Positions 26,129 to 41,100 of a DNA stretch of 64,000 bases are shown piece by piece; within the stretch, counting starts at the first letter, position 1; the number at the start of each line of letters is the position of its first letter. Under the pieces are notes generated by a model that was given only the letters and a program-made list of their open reading frames with translations, searched no databases and was not told the DNA's origin. Origin of the DNA: Siphonodentalium dalli (lineage: Eukaryota; Mollusca; Scaphopoda; Gadilida; Siphonodentaliidae); contig CP136063.1 in assembly GCA_032622095.1 (NCBI GenBank), positions 91,427,980 to 91,491,979 on the forward strand, read 5' to 3'. Position numbers and translations under genes: made by a program.

Positions 26129-29100
26129 GTTGTGACAATATGAGCAATCTATTTATTATGCATTATTTATAAACATTGGTGTAAAGTAGTCATAACCGTG
26201 ACCCCAGCGTTGCTGCAACATATCGCTAAAATAGTACTCAGGTCGGGCACAGGTCAGGTGCCATTACGGCATTAATTTAGATTAGATCCATTGGAACTTA
26301 GTTAAGTTAGTAGCATGGCTTACACCATCGATCTATATTTAATATACGTCGATGCTTACACCATCTAAGTTCCATCGCGAGTTCTAAATTCTATGATGCG
26401 ATTATGATTTCTATAAAAGTAACAATTGTGACCAACGCACATGTACATGTATTTATCAACTAAATAATAATATACATGCAGGTGTGAAACCATGCACTTA
26501 CCTACGTGTCATTTATCCTTAAAATCCGACATGTCTACCATAACATGTGACCGCAGCATTACACGCAGTAATTACACGCACTCGTAAATCATCTTGGAAT
26601 TATACCCAAACTTTCCCGTGCACGACAACGATCGCCTCAATCAGGTCGAGTATAAAGTTCTACACACTGCATATGCATTACCTTTGATCTACTAACCTTA
26701 CTACGGGTAACTCAACAAGTTTTCGGTGACATGTGACTTGCACGGGTTGTCATGTGATATTTAGGACCACCTACTTGTCTTGCTTTGGCCATCTTTCAAC
26801 ATGTGTTTTCCGACTGGATTTTTGGATTAAATAATTACGGAATTATACACACTTCTAGTAGGTGTCAAGAGTTAAGAGCGACAGCTTTCTGACTTGATCC
26901 GAACATCAAGTTCATCAAGTCAGGTCTGACTAAGGTGCCATATGAGCTAAATAGATCATTTGACTCATTTTGAGCTCAAATAGCTAAATTTTTAATGTGA
27001 TTTAAGTCCGCTTCGTCTGTTCAACACGTGCATCAAATTATCGCATTGAGAATTTACTGGACCAACCTAATATTGAGCTTCACAAAAATAACTTGTGCTC
27101 ATCTATTCACAACAGTCTTGATATCTTTTATGTGACATTTGCTTTTAAAGGATTTATCCGTATGTTTTCATTAAAATTCGTAAGAGAAAATAGTGGCAAT
27201 ATCATATGACTTCCAAATGTTTTGAGTTTAAAAAATAAATAACTCTAGTATGGCTGAGGTGGTCACTCTCACCAAAAAAGTGGTGAAGGGTACACAGGGT
27301 TTGAAAATGTGCTGAAGGGTACACAGGGTTTGTGATCGGCACTAACACAGTTACTTAAACTGTGTTTCTGAAAGTCTGGCGCCCATTAGCAGTTTGTTTT
27401 CAGTTTATTTTAATGTTCATTGAGGCGCAAACAATTATTCTCGAACAGAAATCATGGCAGATACGAAAACTAAACGTCATTTAGAACGAGATTTCAAAAC
27501 CTGTGTACCCTTCAGCACATTTTCAAACCCTGTGTACCATTCAGCACTTTTTTTGGTGAGAGTGACCCTTTCAGCTCTAGTATGCCTGTTATTTAGTAAC
27601 AAATCAGCTTTACTAAATAACGGGTACATGTACACCAAAAGAATATTCACAGAGAGACACATTATAAGAACGCTTTAGGAAATAAACCTGGCAGGGTGGG
27701 TGGTTAAGGCGGAGGAAACAAACTTCAACTCAAAATTTACTCGACTGGGAAGTTGAGTCAGACTGCCAAAATTGACTTTTCAGTCGGTAAATCATGCTGT
27801 GTCAGCTTCGCTCCGCCATCTTTAACCCTTGGCGAGTAAAACAACATATATGTCGTCTATCGGTTGAGGAGTAGAACGACATATATGTCATTTTAGGAAG
27901 TGTTATTTTATGTAGTCATAACTTCCATAAATCATCTGATTTATAAATGATTTGTATAGGAGTTATTTTGATTAATATAATGTCTCAAATGTACAAGTGC
28001 AATCGATTATGATAACACACGTTAAAAAAAAATGCACATAAATTAAAACAAATTATTGGACCCTTTTGACCCGAACTTGTTAATAATAATTGCTATGACA
28101 TTGACGTTAAATTTACTCATGACGTCATGTATATGACATTACAGATACTTTCCAAAGGGTTAAGCTTATTCTAAAATAAAATGATTTGCTGCTCAAAACA
28201 GGCTTAGTCTATGTGTTTACAAGTATGATTCTAATTGAATTTCACTGGTTGGAACATATGGAAAGCCACGTGCTTTTACCATATCGACACAATAGAAGAC
28301 ATAGTAAGCGATGGGTAAAATATGAATGTATTGACCACTCGCGCTTCCATATTTCTTCTTCTGTTAATGGCAGATCAGTCACTCTCGACAAATGATTTCT
28401 CGTACTAATATATGGACGCCAGCGGTTTATTCAATCGGACAAGATGTTGCACCTTGTGTCCTTAACCTTCAGAAATACATTCCAGGTAAAGTTTTATGCA
28501 CACAACTCGTAAGTTCGATAAGAACTTTAATCAATCTCCTAAAAGTGTTAATCAAATCACCTTTGATCACGCCATGGCTGTTTTAATTAGTTGTACCGAA
28601 GTTGTTTCTGTGAAGCTTGACGTGGAGTGTAACTAATGAAAGTAATTTCTCATTGCGATAATTCGATGAACGTGTTGAACTGAGGAAATGGACTTAAATC
28701 ACAGTAAAAATTTAGCTCGATTTAGCTTCGTGAGCTCAAAAGAGCTATTTAGCTCATTCAGCACCTGTGCCTGACCTGGTACTGTGAATTAGACTCCGAT
28801 GAAGGTTTGAGATTTGATTCCATTCCAAATCATCCAACTGATTCGATTTGATTCGAAATCTGTTGTGAGATTCGTTTTTATATTTTGAATATTTGGTTAC
28901 ACCATTAATTTCCCCGTTTCATTTCGTAAAAATTTAGCAGAATTTAGCAAATACTTGCATATTGCCGCTTAAGACTCCAGTCAACACCCGAACATGTGGC
29001 AAAGTTTAATACATGTAGGCAAACTTCACAAGTTAACACAATAGATTATATATAATAAAGGTGTGACCAGAGAAGGATCCAGGGATGTTTTGATACCTGT

Positions 29101-32100
29101 TACAGGTTTGGGCTCCCAAACTCTGGAGACCCAAATTCCAAGTGGATAGTATTTATTCAAGTTGGATTTTCCATATTTTCAAGGAATTTTTCTATAATTC
29201 AACAACATGCACTAGTAATGCAAATCATCAACCTGCAGATGTTATAGTCTATTATATAGAGCCTTTATTTGCACAATTAAGTGTCCAGTACTGAATATTT
29301 TAACATCCAAATTTATATGGGGACATACTCAAATACAGAACAGGTGTCCCCAAAAAATCTCTGGATCCTTCCCTGGGTGTGACACTGTCATTGATTTGAC
29401 CACCAGGTCCTCTATCGAGTAGTGCTGGGACGGTTGTCCGGATAACCGGTTACGGTTCGGTTACGCGTGTCAACCGGTTGGAGGAGGCCACAATGGGATA
29501 ACCGTAAAATATTGATAACGATCATACTATCATCAACTACACTCTTATCTGTGAATCACTTGCTACACATTCAATGCCAATTTCCTTTTGGCGGCATTAC
29601 ATGACGTTTCGGCTGTATGCACACCGCGGCATACATCAAAGCAGTCAAGTCTAGACTTTTACTACGTCATCAATATTATGTCTGTTTTCTTGAAACTGCC
29701 CCCCCCCTTGTCATTACCATCATTTCGTCTCAAAGCGATGACAGAAGACCTACAAAAACGGAAGTCGAACGTTTGGGACATTTAGTCATATAATTGAAAA
29801 TGACGAAAAAAAAGGAAGAAGAAATGGGCGGTATGCAAGACCTGCCGAATGCGAATCGTTTATTATGGATCAACATCCAATATGAAGTCGCACATCCAGA
29901 AAAAACACAGGCCTACTGGGAGTGGGAAATAAGAGTATATCTAGTGACGCGTTCGATAACTTTAATTACCAAACACTGGCTGGGGCTTGCATAATGAATT
30001 ACGACGATTTAATTGTGTTTGAATTTGTTTATTAAATAATTGAAGTAGCATCGTGTAGCCACTGTGATTAATACATACTTGCCTATACCCAAACACTAGT
30101 AAAGATTACTAAACAACAGTATAGATATCTTCAGTATCTTGTTTGGGCGAATCGTGCCCGGGATATACACAAGTGAGGAACTATATTTCGTCGCTGAATG
30201 TTTTGCAAGCAAGCGTTGTTTATGCGGTGCAGAACTCCTGTAAACATCGATATACTAGCCCACCACTAATATATATTATATTTTAGTTTGTATGGGCTCA
30301 AAATTGAATTAATTTATACACATTTACAACTATTTGATCGCCGTAACGGGAACGCATTGTACGACCAAGACATCATTTGTGATTGCATGTATATCAACGT
30401 TTCCGGGACGCGTATAAACATTTGTTTTGCCGCTATAGTGGCCAGTGTATTCAATCTCGTACTGAGGGTAATACTGGTCACGGTTAACCGGTTATGGTTT
30501 GGTTAATGCCCGTGGTTAACCGGTTAGGAAAAAACCCCAACCGTCCCAGCACTACTATCGAGTATAGGGATATGCGAATCGGGGATTTTGCATCGAATCG
30601 AATCTCGATATCGAATCTCCTTCCTGATATCGACATCGAATCGAATCGAATTAGCTATAGTGATTGACATTGTTTACCATTGTGTGTATTTCGGTGTTTC
30701 ATGACGAAAAACAGCAAAATTCTTTAGATACTATATAACAATGTTAATCTCCTTAAACATCCATTGGAACTTGTGTTTTTTTTATAGAAAAATCATGATG
30801 TAGGCAAGTCACTCTCAGTCTCATGGAGGGTTTGATATATGTTACATTGAATTTCTATCTAGATGTGTCAGCAAAAAACAGCATAATTCTCTAGATACCA
30901 TATAACAATGTTAATCTCCTTAAACATCCATTGGAACTTGTGTTTTTTTTATAGAAAAATCATGACATAGGCAAGTCACTCTCAGTCTCATGGAGGGTTT
31001 GATATATGTTACATTGAATTTCTATCTAGCTGTGTCATGGCGAACATGACACAAGATGTGACAGTAAGACACTTAAAGACAGTTCAATCAACGTATCACA
31101 AACCCCATGGAATGGAAGTCACTTGTCTATAGTATTTAATAAAGAAAATGAAGATTTGACACACGTGGACATGGTTACACCATTGACCGTTCAGGTATAT
31201 AATTGTTGTAGTCCAATACCAATGGTAGTTATCTGGTAAACTGTTCACCCCACAATAGATCAAACACCTACATCACGTATTCACAGTAGTTGTATTTCTG
31301 TTCATTCCAATCTATGTTTTGTTGCTCATAACGGCAGCTGACATTGAATTTTATTCACATCATCATTCTAAACATAAGGTAATCAATTGAGACCGCATCT
31401 AGCGATCACGCACCGCTTTCAGAGTGTCGATACAGATTACAAATGTATGCGGCGATTGATCACCGTCACGGGTTGCGATCGAAGCACATAATTTGCATAA
31501 TGCATGTCTATTCTGAATGGCATACATTCAAAATTACCTACGTTGGCTAACTTGGCAACCTTGTACTTCAATTTTTTGTGAGTTCAGGTCATTTAGCATG
31601 TTATTTAGATGCAAAAAAAAAAACAAGACTACACCAAAGTAGCACCGATTCGAAAATATCCGAATCAGCGGACCGATTCAATATCGATCTCGAATCGGGT
31701 GTCCGATATCGACATCGAATCGAATCTCAAATATTCGTAGGTCTCTAACAGAGTATATCCATTTCCACAAACTGTACAAAACAGCTGGTATGATTACATT
31801 ACTTAGAACCATACCTGTTATTTTTATTGTCTCCGAAAATTCTTCCGAAGTTCAGCGACAAAAATATGATGGTCCAAATTTTTTCCTAATTTATCACCAC
31901 ACGCACAATGTTGAGCAGAAAACACAAAATTGAAACATGGAAGCTTATTCTCACAATTCATTGAGCATTTCGTCACTTTATGTCCCATTTTTCATCAAAC
32001 TGTTGACTTTTTGGTTGTACTGGGTTCATTAATCAATTCCAAAGAAAAACAATTAATAACTGTGCCCGCAACACGCTTAACACATACTTGCCGGCCCACA

Positions 32101-35100
32101 GGGTAGTTTATTGGATGACCAACGTGATATTTCTATTTATGGTTTTTCTTTTATTTAGCTGATGGTTTACAATGATATAATAGAAGTGAGTCATAATGGA
32201 ACACACCACATGCTTCCACTCGGACAGAGAGCTTTAGAGAAGTTAATAAAGTTGGTTGATCATGAGCTGCAAAAAATTGGAGCTCAGAAAATTGCCATGC
32301 CCACACTTGCTCGGAAGGCATTGTGGGAAAAAACAGGTGAGTCTGACATAACATTTGTTAATGTCGATGTATTTTTACTGTTACTTTAAGCGTTAAAGTG
32401 TTAGACAGAGATGGCTTATTTTAAAATTGGGTGTCATACTTATTTTTCAACAACTTAGGCCCGTTTTATATGACACACCAATCACAGGTCATGCTATATT
32501 CGTCTGGCTCGACATTACCCCATCTCTGGAGCATCCGATTAGTAATTTAAACATGGAGCCAGCTGGCATGTGCCATAATCGTTTATTTCAAATAACGTTA
32601 TCATTTATTACACAAAATGCCATCTATTATGAATGTTCTCCCTTGGTCATTCATGAAAATACGCCATTTGATTGTCAACTATATATTAAACAATGCACTA
32701 TGAGGCCAATATAAAACAATTGCTAGATTTACACCCCCTCCCAACCCTATTTTTAGTCACCCCCTCAATTTGTATTTATATGGATAATTTTGATGTAAAC
32801 TTTTTTCTCATGACTTAATCGTCAAATTACAGTAATGCCCTAAGTAATCAACTCCTTAACCACAGCAGAATTATGGATAACTTTTCAGGATTTAGTCGGA
32901 AATATGGCTTGTTGCCATTCATCGAGAGCTTTCCGATGAATGGCAACAAGCCATATTTCCGAGGTTAAAAATCGCGAATCCAGATAAAAAAAAAAATACC
33001 TTATGCAGACCCTTAAATCAGTCTATTTTGATCAAATTGACCATTGAGCAATCTAAATCACCTTGTATTTTATAAGATGGGATACTGCTTTAATATCGAG
33101 AACTGACCATGACCATTTATGTTAGGAAGATTAAAATATAGAACTTAAAATTTGTCCCCCCCACTCCAGTTTTCAGAAAAAAATTGGATGTAATAACTAG
33201 CAATTTATTTATATTGGTCTAAAATGCCCCTCATTGTTCATTTAATACTTCTGCATCGCTGTGAATCTCGGAAAAGTTTCCTTTATTTGAAATGAGGAAT
33301 TGTTAAGCACCACCAGACCTGTTAAGTCTGTCTAGTAATAACCAGAAAGGTAGAGGGAACTGTTATGCATATAAACTCATTTAGTCTTATATAAAAATGA
33401 CATTGTACTACCAGTGTATGACTGGGATTACCTAACAATATATAATGCCCCTGACATTAACTACTGTTATTGTTGTCTAAAAACTGATACCTCCCCATTC
33501 TAATATGTGATCCTGAATTTAGTCCTGTGCCTTTCAATTGTATAAAGTTACAATTAGTGTAAGTTGTTCACAATGACTAATTGTAAGAAGAGCATGAGGA
33601 TCAGCTAATCATTTTCTTAATTGTAGTCATCTACTTCATGTTCTAAGCCTGCAAGTCACTTTTTAACACATTACATGTTAGAGCTCAATGCACACTAATA
33701 TTCAACACATATCTGCTATGGACATGTTAATAAAATCCCCAAATTGTTGTGTTTTTTTTTTTCATAAGTTTTTTTGTCATAACATCAGGCATTGCAATAA
33801 AAAGGCCTAATGCAGCCCTTTTTATTCAATGCGGCGGGGCCTGAGAACCAAAACCTTTTTTTTTTTTGGCCTAAGTCATGTTATTAAATATTTGTCTACA
33901 CTTTTCTGACAACTCAAATGTTTGTAAACAAGGTTATTTTATTGTTGTGGCCTAAGTAACATAAACAATTGGACACTTTTCATTTCAGGTAGATGGGAGA
34001 CAACTGGGCCTGAGTTATTCACTTTGAAGGACAGACATGGATCCAGTCATTGTCTAGGTCCAGTATGTATGTGTTTATTGGTGAAGCGTTAGAATGGTTG
34101 GTGGGCATCTGGGTGGGTGGTCCTAATCCTCTATAACTTAGCCGATTATTAATAACTTATTATATGAGTTTATAACCATGTACGACAGCTACATAACATG
34201 TGGGTCGAAAACCAGTGTTGTTTTTGTTTTTTAACCTGAGTAATAATCCTCAGTCTTGTGTAACAATTTCAAGGTCGTTAGCATGATAACTTGAAGAAAC
34301 GTCAACCAATTCCCATTCCTATCTGGTATATGGATTTTTCACAACAATTTGATAAAACTAACAGAAACTAAGGGTAAAAAAATGGACAAACCTGGTTTTG
34401 AACTCGATCAAGATATTGTTGTCAACAATAGCTTGATCGAGTTCAAAACCAGGTTTGTCCATTTTTTCTACCCTTAGTTTTATCAATTTTATGACTGTTA
34501 GTGTGATAACTTGAATGAACATCAACAATTCCAATTCATATTTTATATTTATTTGGTCAGAAAGCCCAGCTGTGAATTCCATGTTGATATCTCATGCCAC
34601 CAACTTACACGAACAAGACAATGGAGCTTTCCATTCATATTCACTAGCGGGAAGAGCTTATGATTGCTGGGATATACGGCATCTGCAGAAGTAGTTTTAA
34701 TTAGTTTTACAGCACTTGCCCTTATGCTATAATACACCGGGAGAACATACTTTCTTTTCGCCTTTGTGAAAATTCTGACAAGTTTCACACAAAGTGAAAA
34801 ACAGTGTTATCATGATGGATGAATTTTCAACATCATGGCGCAAATAGATATTTCAATACATTATGATTTGATAACAAAAAAGTTGTTTGAATATAGGCAA
34901 TTTAACACTGAAAGTATGCACGGATATAAAAAATGAGAGTGAACAAAGAATTATTCATTGCATCAAGCGGCTCAGTTTCTGATTTGTAGCTAATATCTGT
35001 TAATAATTATGTGTTTGACAGCTATGGAAATTTAAATTATTCCCCACCGTCTCTTGCCTGACTGCTTCTTTGTGATGTCATTTCCATTGAACAACGTTGT

Positions 35101-38100
35101 GGATTGTAAGACTGATAGATTTTTTTGATTTTTTCGTGATCATTCTCCTGGAATAAATCATGTCAAATAGCCATGAATGACCAGGACTTTTGGCAGAACA
35201 TATAGAGTAATTCCCTAAATAATTGACTCCTTAACCACAGCAGAATTATGGGTAATTTTTCAGGATTTAGTCGGAAATATGGCTTGTTGCCATTCATCAG
35301 AAAAGCTTCAGAAATATGGCTTGTTGTCATTCATCGGAAAGCTTTTCCGATGAATGGCAACAAGCAACAAGCCATATTTCTGACTAAATCCTGAAAAATT
35401 ACCCATAATTCTGCTGTGGTTAAGGAGTCGATTATTTAGGGCATTACTGTACATTATTGTGGTTGATTGACAGTAATATGGTGTGACAATGATGGCTTGG
35501 AGCCTATGTTCATCCATGTTACGGAGCCATCCAAGCCGTCAATCATGAATTTATCATGTTACCATCGATTCATCATAATAACTTATAATGTGATTTCGGA
35601 CACCAATTATGGACTTTCAGTTCTAAGTGAGGGGCTCAGTAAGAAATATTATTATTTTAAATTCTATTAATTGTGAAAGATTATACATGAGAATTATTCA
35701 ACCCTTTTGAGGGTATCACCCCGTTCCCTTCTGGTATGCAAAATTCAGGTGATTTTCAAGTAGTATGCAGGATTCATACAGTAATGCCCTAAATAAACGA
35801 CTCCTTAACCACAGCAGAATTATGGGTAACTTTTCAGGATTTAGTCGGAAATATGGCTTGTTGCCATTCATCGGAAAGCTCTGTGTGAGCTTCTGATGAA
35901 TGCCAACAAGCCATATTTCCGACTAAATCCTGAAAAATTACCCATAATTCTGCTGTGGTTAAGGAGTCCATTATTTATGGTATTACTGTACCTCCTGTTA
36001 AACTGGCACTTGGGTTTTGTATGCCAAATTATCCAAAATCAACAAAAAAGTCTAGTAAGCAGTACGCACTCACTATGCAGCTTTTATGGCACAAAATTAC
36101 ACGTCTTTTTATTATTTTCCAGCCAAAATTACATATTTTGATGTAATGATTTGTAATTCAGTCTAATAATACCTTCTGATATTTCTTCAGCAAATGTGTG
36201 AAATCTATGATATTAGTGTGAAATTACTCAGTCTTGTATTCCATATTTTCCTAACTGGTACACTGGATTCATCCATCTCTGTTAACTGGTATTCAGGATT
36301 CAGGGGGTAGTGGGAGGGTGACACCCTCCATTTTGGTTAGGACCCTGTGAAGCTTCGAAGATTGATTCGGTGTGACATCGGCTACTAGATTTGGGATCGA
36401 TATCGAATCAGCTCTCCGATTTGTATATTTTCGAAACAGCCCATTCTTTCCCGTTTATGGGGACAAACAACTAAATTCGTTATTTATGGAGCTCAATTGA
36501 CAGGGCAGTTACCGCAGTGTACCATTTTCCCTGTCTGGAGGTCTCGCTGGTGCCGTGTATGATGCAATTTTATTCAGAGTTTGTACTAAGTACTATAATT
36601 ACGCGATAACATCCAATCGCAGTTGGTCACGGATATCATTACATGTAACATGTACTCGTAACACTGTTGTTTTTCGGACAATGTTGAGGTAAAATATAGT
36701 ATATCAGGGACTATCATCGCAATAGATAGATATCTACATATAGACTTTTATATAGTTAGTCTTAGCAATAGTTTCTTCTAATCGATCTAAACATGCATTC
36801 ATACCTTGATTTACTCGCCATATGTGTTTTGTTTCATGATTATACTAGTTGTAATTATACATTTTAATTCCCCCATACTGTTAGTTACAATATCCAATAA
36901 TCCACCTATATATTTAACATGTTAAGATGGTCCCTCACTTAAATGCATTCCAATGGAAAAGAAAGCTTTGTAATGCCATCTTTTATTATAAATTCACTGA
37001 TGAAATGCACATGGTGATTATATAGAGTTACCTCCCGTCAAACGGAATTCATTATTACAAGTAGCCCATCCGGGTACTGATGTGGTAGGCCATATGCATA
37101 TGCATGCCATTGTTTATAATACAGCTTACATTAGTCCTGAAATCATTAGAATCCATCATAGTCATTGATGACTATCAAATTAATTAATAAACACTATTAT
37201 ACATATATTTAAGCAATACTAGAGTAGTTGAGTAGTGTACAGTATCATCAGTAGTTGTTATTCATTTTATAGTGACCAAGGTCTGCCCAGATGACGTATA
37301 CATTAAGCGATACATAGTTTTGATTTTTGCTCAAAAATAAAGTTGTGAACAATGTCAGTCACAAAACGTTTGTCTGCGAGCTCTGTCTTGGTTTTTTGTT
37401 TCATATTTGAAAAAAGTCTCAGCTTTTATGACAAATAAGTGAACAATAATTAAAAGGATATCCGATGGTCAGCTATGATTTTCTGCATCCAGTGCTTGTC
37501 AGTTGCCGAATTTCCGATTCGAAGGGTCCTAATTTTGGGCTCATTACCCGGTAGTACATAATCATATGGTTGATACTTATAATAATGCCCTAAATAATCG
37601 ACTCCTTAACCACAGCAGAATTATGGGTAATTTTTCAGGATTTAGTCGGAAATAAGGCTTGTTGCCATGAATGGCAACAAGCCATATTTCCGACTAAATC
37701 CTGAAAAATTACCCACAATTCTGCTGTGGTTAAGTTGATTATTTAGGGCATTACTGTAACTGGCTATTATACCCATCATGTTTCAGACTCACGAGGAACT
37801 GATTACAGAGTTGATAGCGAAACGTTCTCCAATTCCATCCAGGCTGTTACCTTTGATGTTGTATCAGGTAAATAGTATAACGCTGTTATGTTATCAGTGC
37901 TGCTGAGTAAAGGGGATTAAGTAATAGAAACAGCCCCAAACTAATCATTACCATTGGACACACACTTCTTTTATAAGGGATGAACTTCCCTCAAAGTCAT
38001 ATTTTAAAGTAATTTTTTTTCTCAAAACAGTAAACAGTGCCTGAATTCGAAACATGAATATTAATGGGCTGTCGCGAGCTGGGGATTCCCCATTCATCTC

Positions 38101-41100
38101 TGAAATAATTTTAACCACCAGAGTCCCTAGACCGTCAGTTGATTGAAATGAAACATGATCTAGTTTTAATTAGACTAATAATATATATTCTCTGTTTCTC
38201 GGGATGACTAGACAACAAGAAAATTCAGGGATGAGATGCATCCGAAGTATGGACTTCTAAGAGGCAGAGAATTTGAGATGAAAGGTAAATGTCTATGTGT
38301 TGCATTTATTGTTGTTAGTGTTTCAGAAGCCATTTTTATACTCCCGTATTCAAAACAGGGTGTATATTTTCACTCTTTTGGTCTTTCCATTTGTTCATGT
38401 TTCAATTCCAGATGATTACTTTAATTATATTGAACTTAATGGAATAAAATTTGCATGTAGATTCACTACCACAAACTACAGGTAAATTTTTATTTTGGGT
38501 TTTGGTCAACCATTTTTAACATGTTATTTATGACCGTTTGTTGAAATTTGGGCTCAGTTTTCATTTCCAGAATAGCTAATGATATGTTGACTGATTGAAA
38601 CGAAATTTGGAGTGAAGGTTTACAACCATAAAAAACAGTTTCAATTTTGGGTTCTGCCCATTTTTACCGGAGCTACAGACTTTCAAATTCGGTTTTCTTG
38701 GTTTCTGGATGTTAAATACAGTTATGGTTACTTGATAAGTACTAAATTTGGAATCTGGCTAAATTGAAGCAAGCTGTTAGCCATTTGAGGATTTATCAAG
38801 TGAATTTTTTCCTTCGGGGATTTATCCAGTGAATTTTTCCCAATGTATACATGATTTCTGGGCCTTTTTTGTTTGGATGGTAACTGCGGCTGCGATGTTA
38901 TCTTTCAACAATCCAACAGTGTATTATGCCACTCCTGGCAGTGGTGCTCTTGTTGCATCTTGTCTTTGTGATATTACAGAAGCTAGACTGTGTACATAGG
39001 ATATAGAGTAATATTGCCATTCATCGGAAAGCTCTCACTGAGCGCTTTCCGATGAATGGCAACAAGCTATATTTCCTGAAAAGTTACCCATAATTCTGCT
39101 GTAGTTAAGGAGTCGATAATTTAGGGCATTACTGTAGCCCTATTAATTAATGTTTGTACATTATAATCTTGATAGCATGATAATTGGAGCAGATGGTCAC
39201 TCATCTGGTATGTAAACTTGATATTCATTATGCGAGCTGGCCTCAAAATATGGTGCTGGACATTTGCAGATTGAGGTCCCCAAAGGTTGGATTTAGTGAT
39301 GCTACCCTACACAGTGGCTAGCATTACAAAATTCACCCTCTGTGGGCCACGTTCTGCTTAAGCCTCATCTTCTCTGTAAAGTATCTTAATCATCAATTTA
39401 ACAAGTTTCTTTAGAAACTTCTTCAGAATTTTTTTCTTTCTTTTTTAGTTTAGTTTCTTTCTATCCACAAATTGCCAGAGGACACAATGCATAATCTAGG
39501 TGCCCAATGGGTGCACATCATAATCTTCACCATTTGGTAACTTAAACCTTTGTCTAGGTCTCCCATAGCAGATGAAGCCATGCAGATTGAGGTCCACAGA
39601 TGGCACAATGCCAAAATTGTTGATTACAATTGGGCGACCAATGAAAATGATCAAAGTTAAAGTATATATTCAACTGGTTGCTTGATTGACCGGTGTTTGT
39701 TTTAAAGAAATAATTGTTGATAGCAAGGCATGTATCAATTTTATGGAAATCTAGACGTTTTGACTAATACTGGTATTAAAGATTAAGGTTATAGTAATAA
39801 CCAAAAAAATTTAAGACTTATTTTCTATAATGCGCCATAGAATTTGTCTTCAATCTTTTCAGTTATAACTGCATAACCTTAATCCAAAGAAGAGTTATTT
39901 CTTAACTATATCTGATCCAGATCTTTACACTTTTGATGCGACTGAGAAAGATGCGGAAAAGACATTTGACAGAGTGTGTGACTCTTATGAGGAGATATTC
40001 AAACGCCTCAATGTTCCCTGTGTCAGAGGTGAGACAATTGTTTCTTAACCCTTTTATTAGCTCAATTAGCTCAACTTTACTTTGTAAAGTTTGAGCTATT
40101 GCCATGGCTTTGTCGTCCGTCGTCCGTGTGTGCGTGTGTGTGTGTGCGTAAGGCGTCAACAATAGAGGCTACAGGTCGTACCTTTGATCAGATCATTATG
40201 AAATTTGTCATAGCTGTTGACATCAACATTTGTACCAGAATGATTCATTTTGGGGTCATTCGGAAAAAAAACATGGCCGCCAGCGGCCATCTTAGATTTC
40301 AAAATTCAATCCATTAGCACAGGCTACAGGCCGTACTGTTCGTCTGATCGTCATGAAATTTGTCATGGATGTTAATATTGACATGTAGATGGGAACGAGT
40401 AATTTTGGGGTCATTCGGCCAAAAAAAATGGCCGCCAGCAGCCATCTTCTATTTTACTCTTTGCATGACTAAATCCTTTAGCACGGGCTACAGGTCGTAC
40501 CTTTGGTCAGATCATCATAAAATTTGTCATGGATGTTAACAATGACATCTAGATGGGAACGAGTCATTTTTAGCTCAACTTTACTTTGTAAAGTTTGAGC
40601 TATTGCCATGGCTTTGTCGTCCGTCGTCCGTGTGTACGTGTGTGTGTGTGTGCGTGTGTACGTGTGTACGTGTGTACGTAAGGCGTCAACAATGCAGTCT
40701 ACAGGTCGTACCTTTGGTCGGATCATTATGAAATTTGTCATAGCTGTTGACATCAACATTTAGACCAGAATGATTAATTTTGGGGTCATTCGGTAAAAAA
40801 ACATGGCCGCCAGTGGCCATCTTGCATTTCAAAATTCAATCCATTAGCACGGGCTACAGGGCGTACTGTTTGTCTGATCGTCATGAAATTTGTCATGGAT
40901 GTTAATATTGACATGTAGATGGGAACGAGTAATTTTGGGGTCATTTGGCAAAAAAACATGGCCGCCAGCAGCCATCTTGGATTTTACTCTTTGTATTACT
41001 AAATTCTTTAGCACGGGCTACAGGTCGTACTTTTAGTCTGATCATCATAAAATTTGTCAAGAATGTTAATAATGACATGTAGATGGGAACGAGTCATTTT

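Larger units (their letters stand above)
26921..28778. mobile_element. Long-inverted-repeat element in PARS2 intron 1
   Basis: Arms of about 110 bp at 26921-27034 and 28666-28778 match as reverse complements. Both contain GAGCTAAATAG and TGTGATTTAAGTCC and start CAGGTC. The interior is about 1.6 kb and carries two younger insertions. I see no transposase or exact target duplication. Confidence 0.7.
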
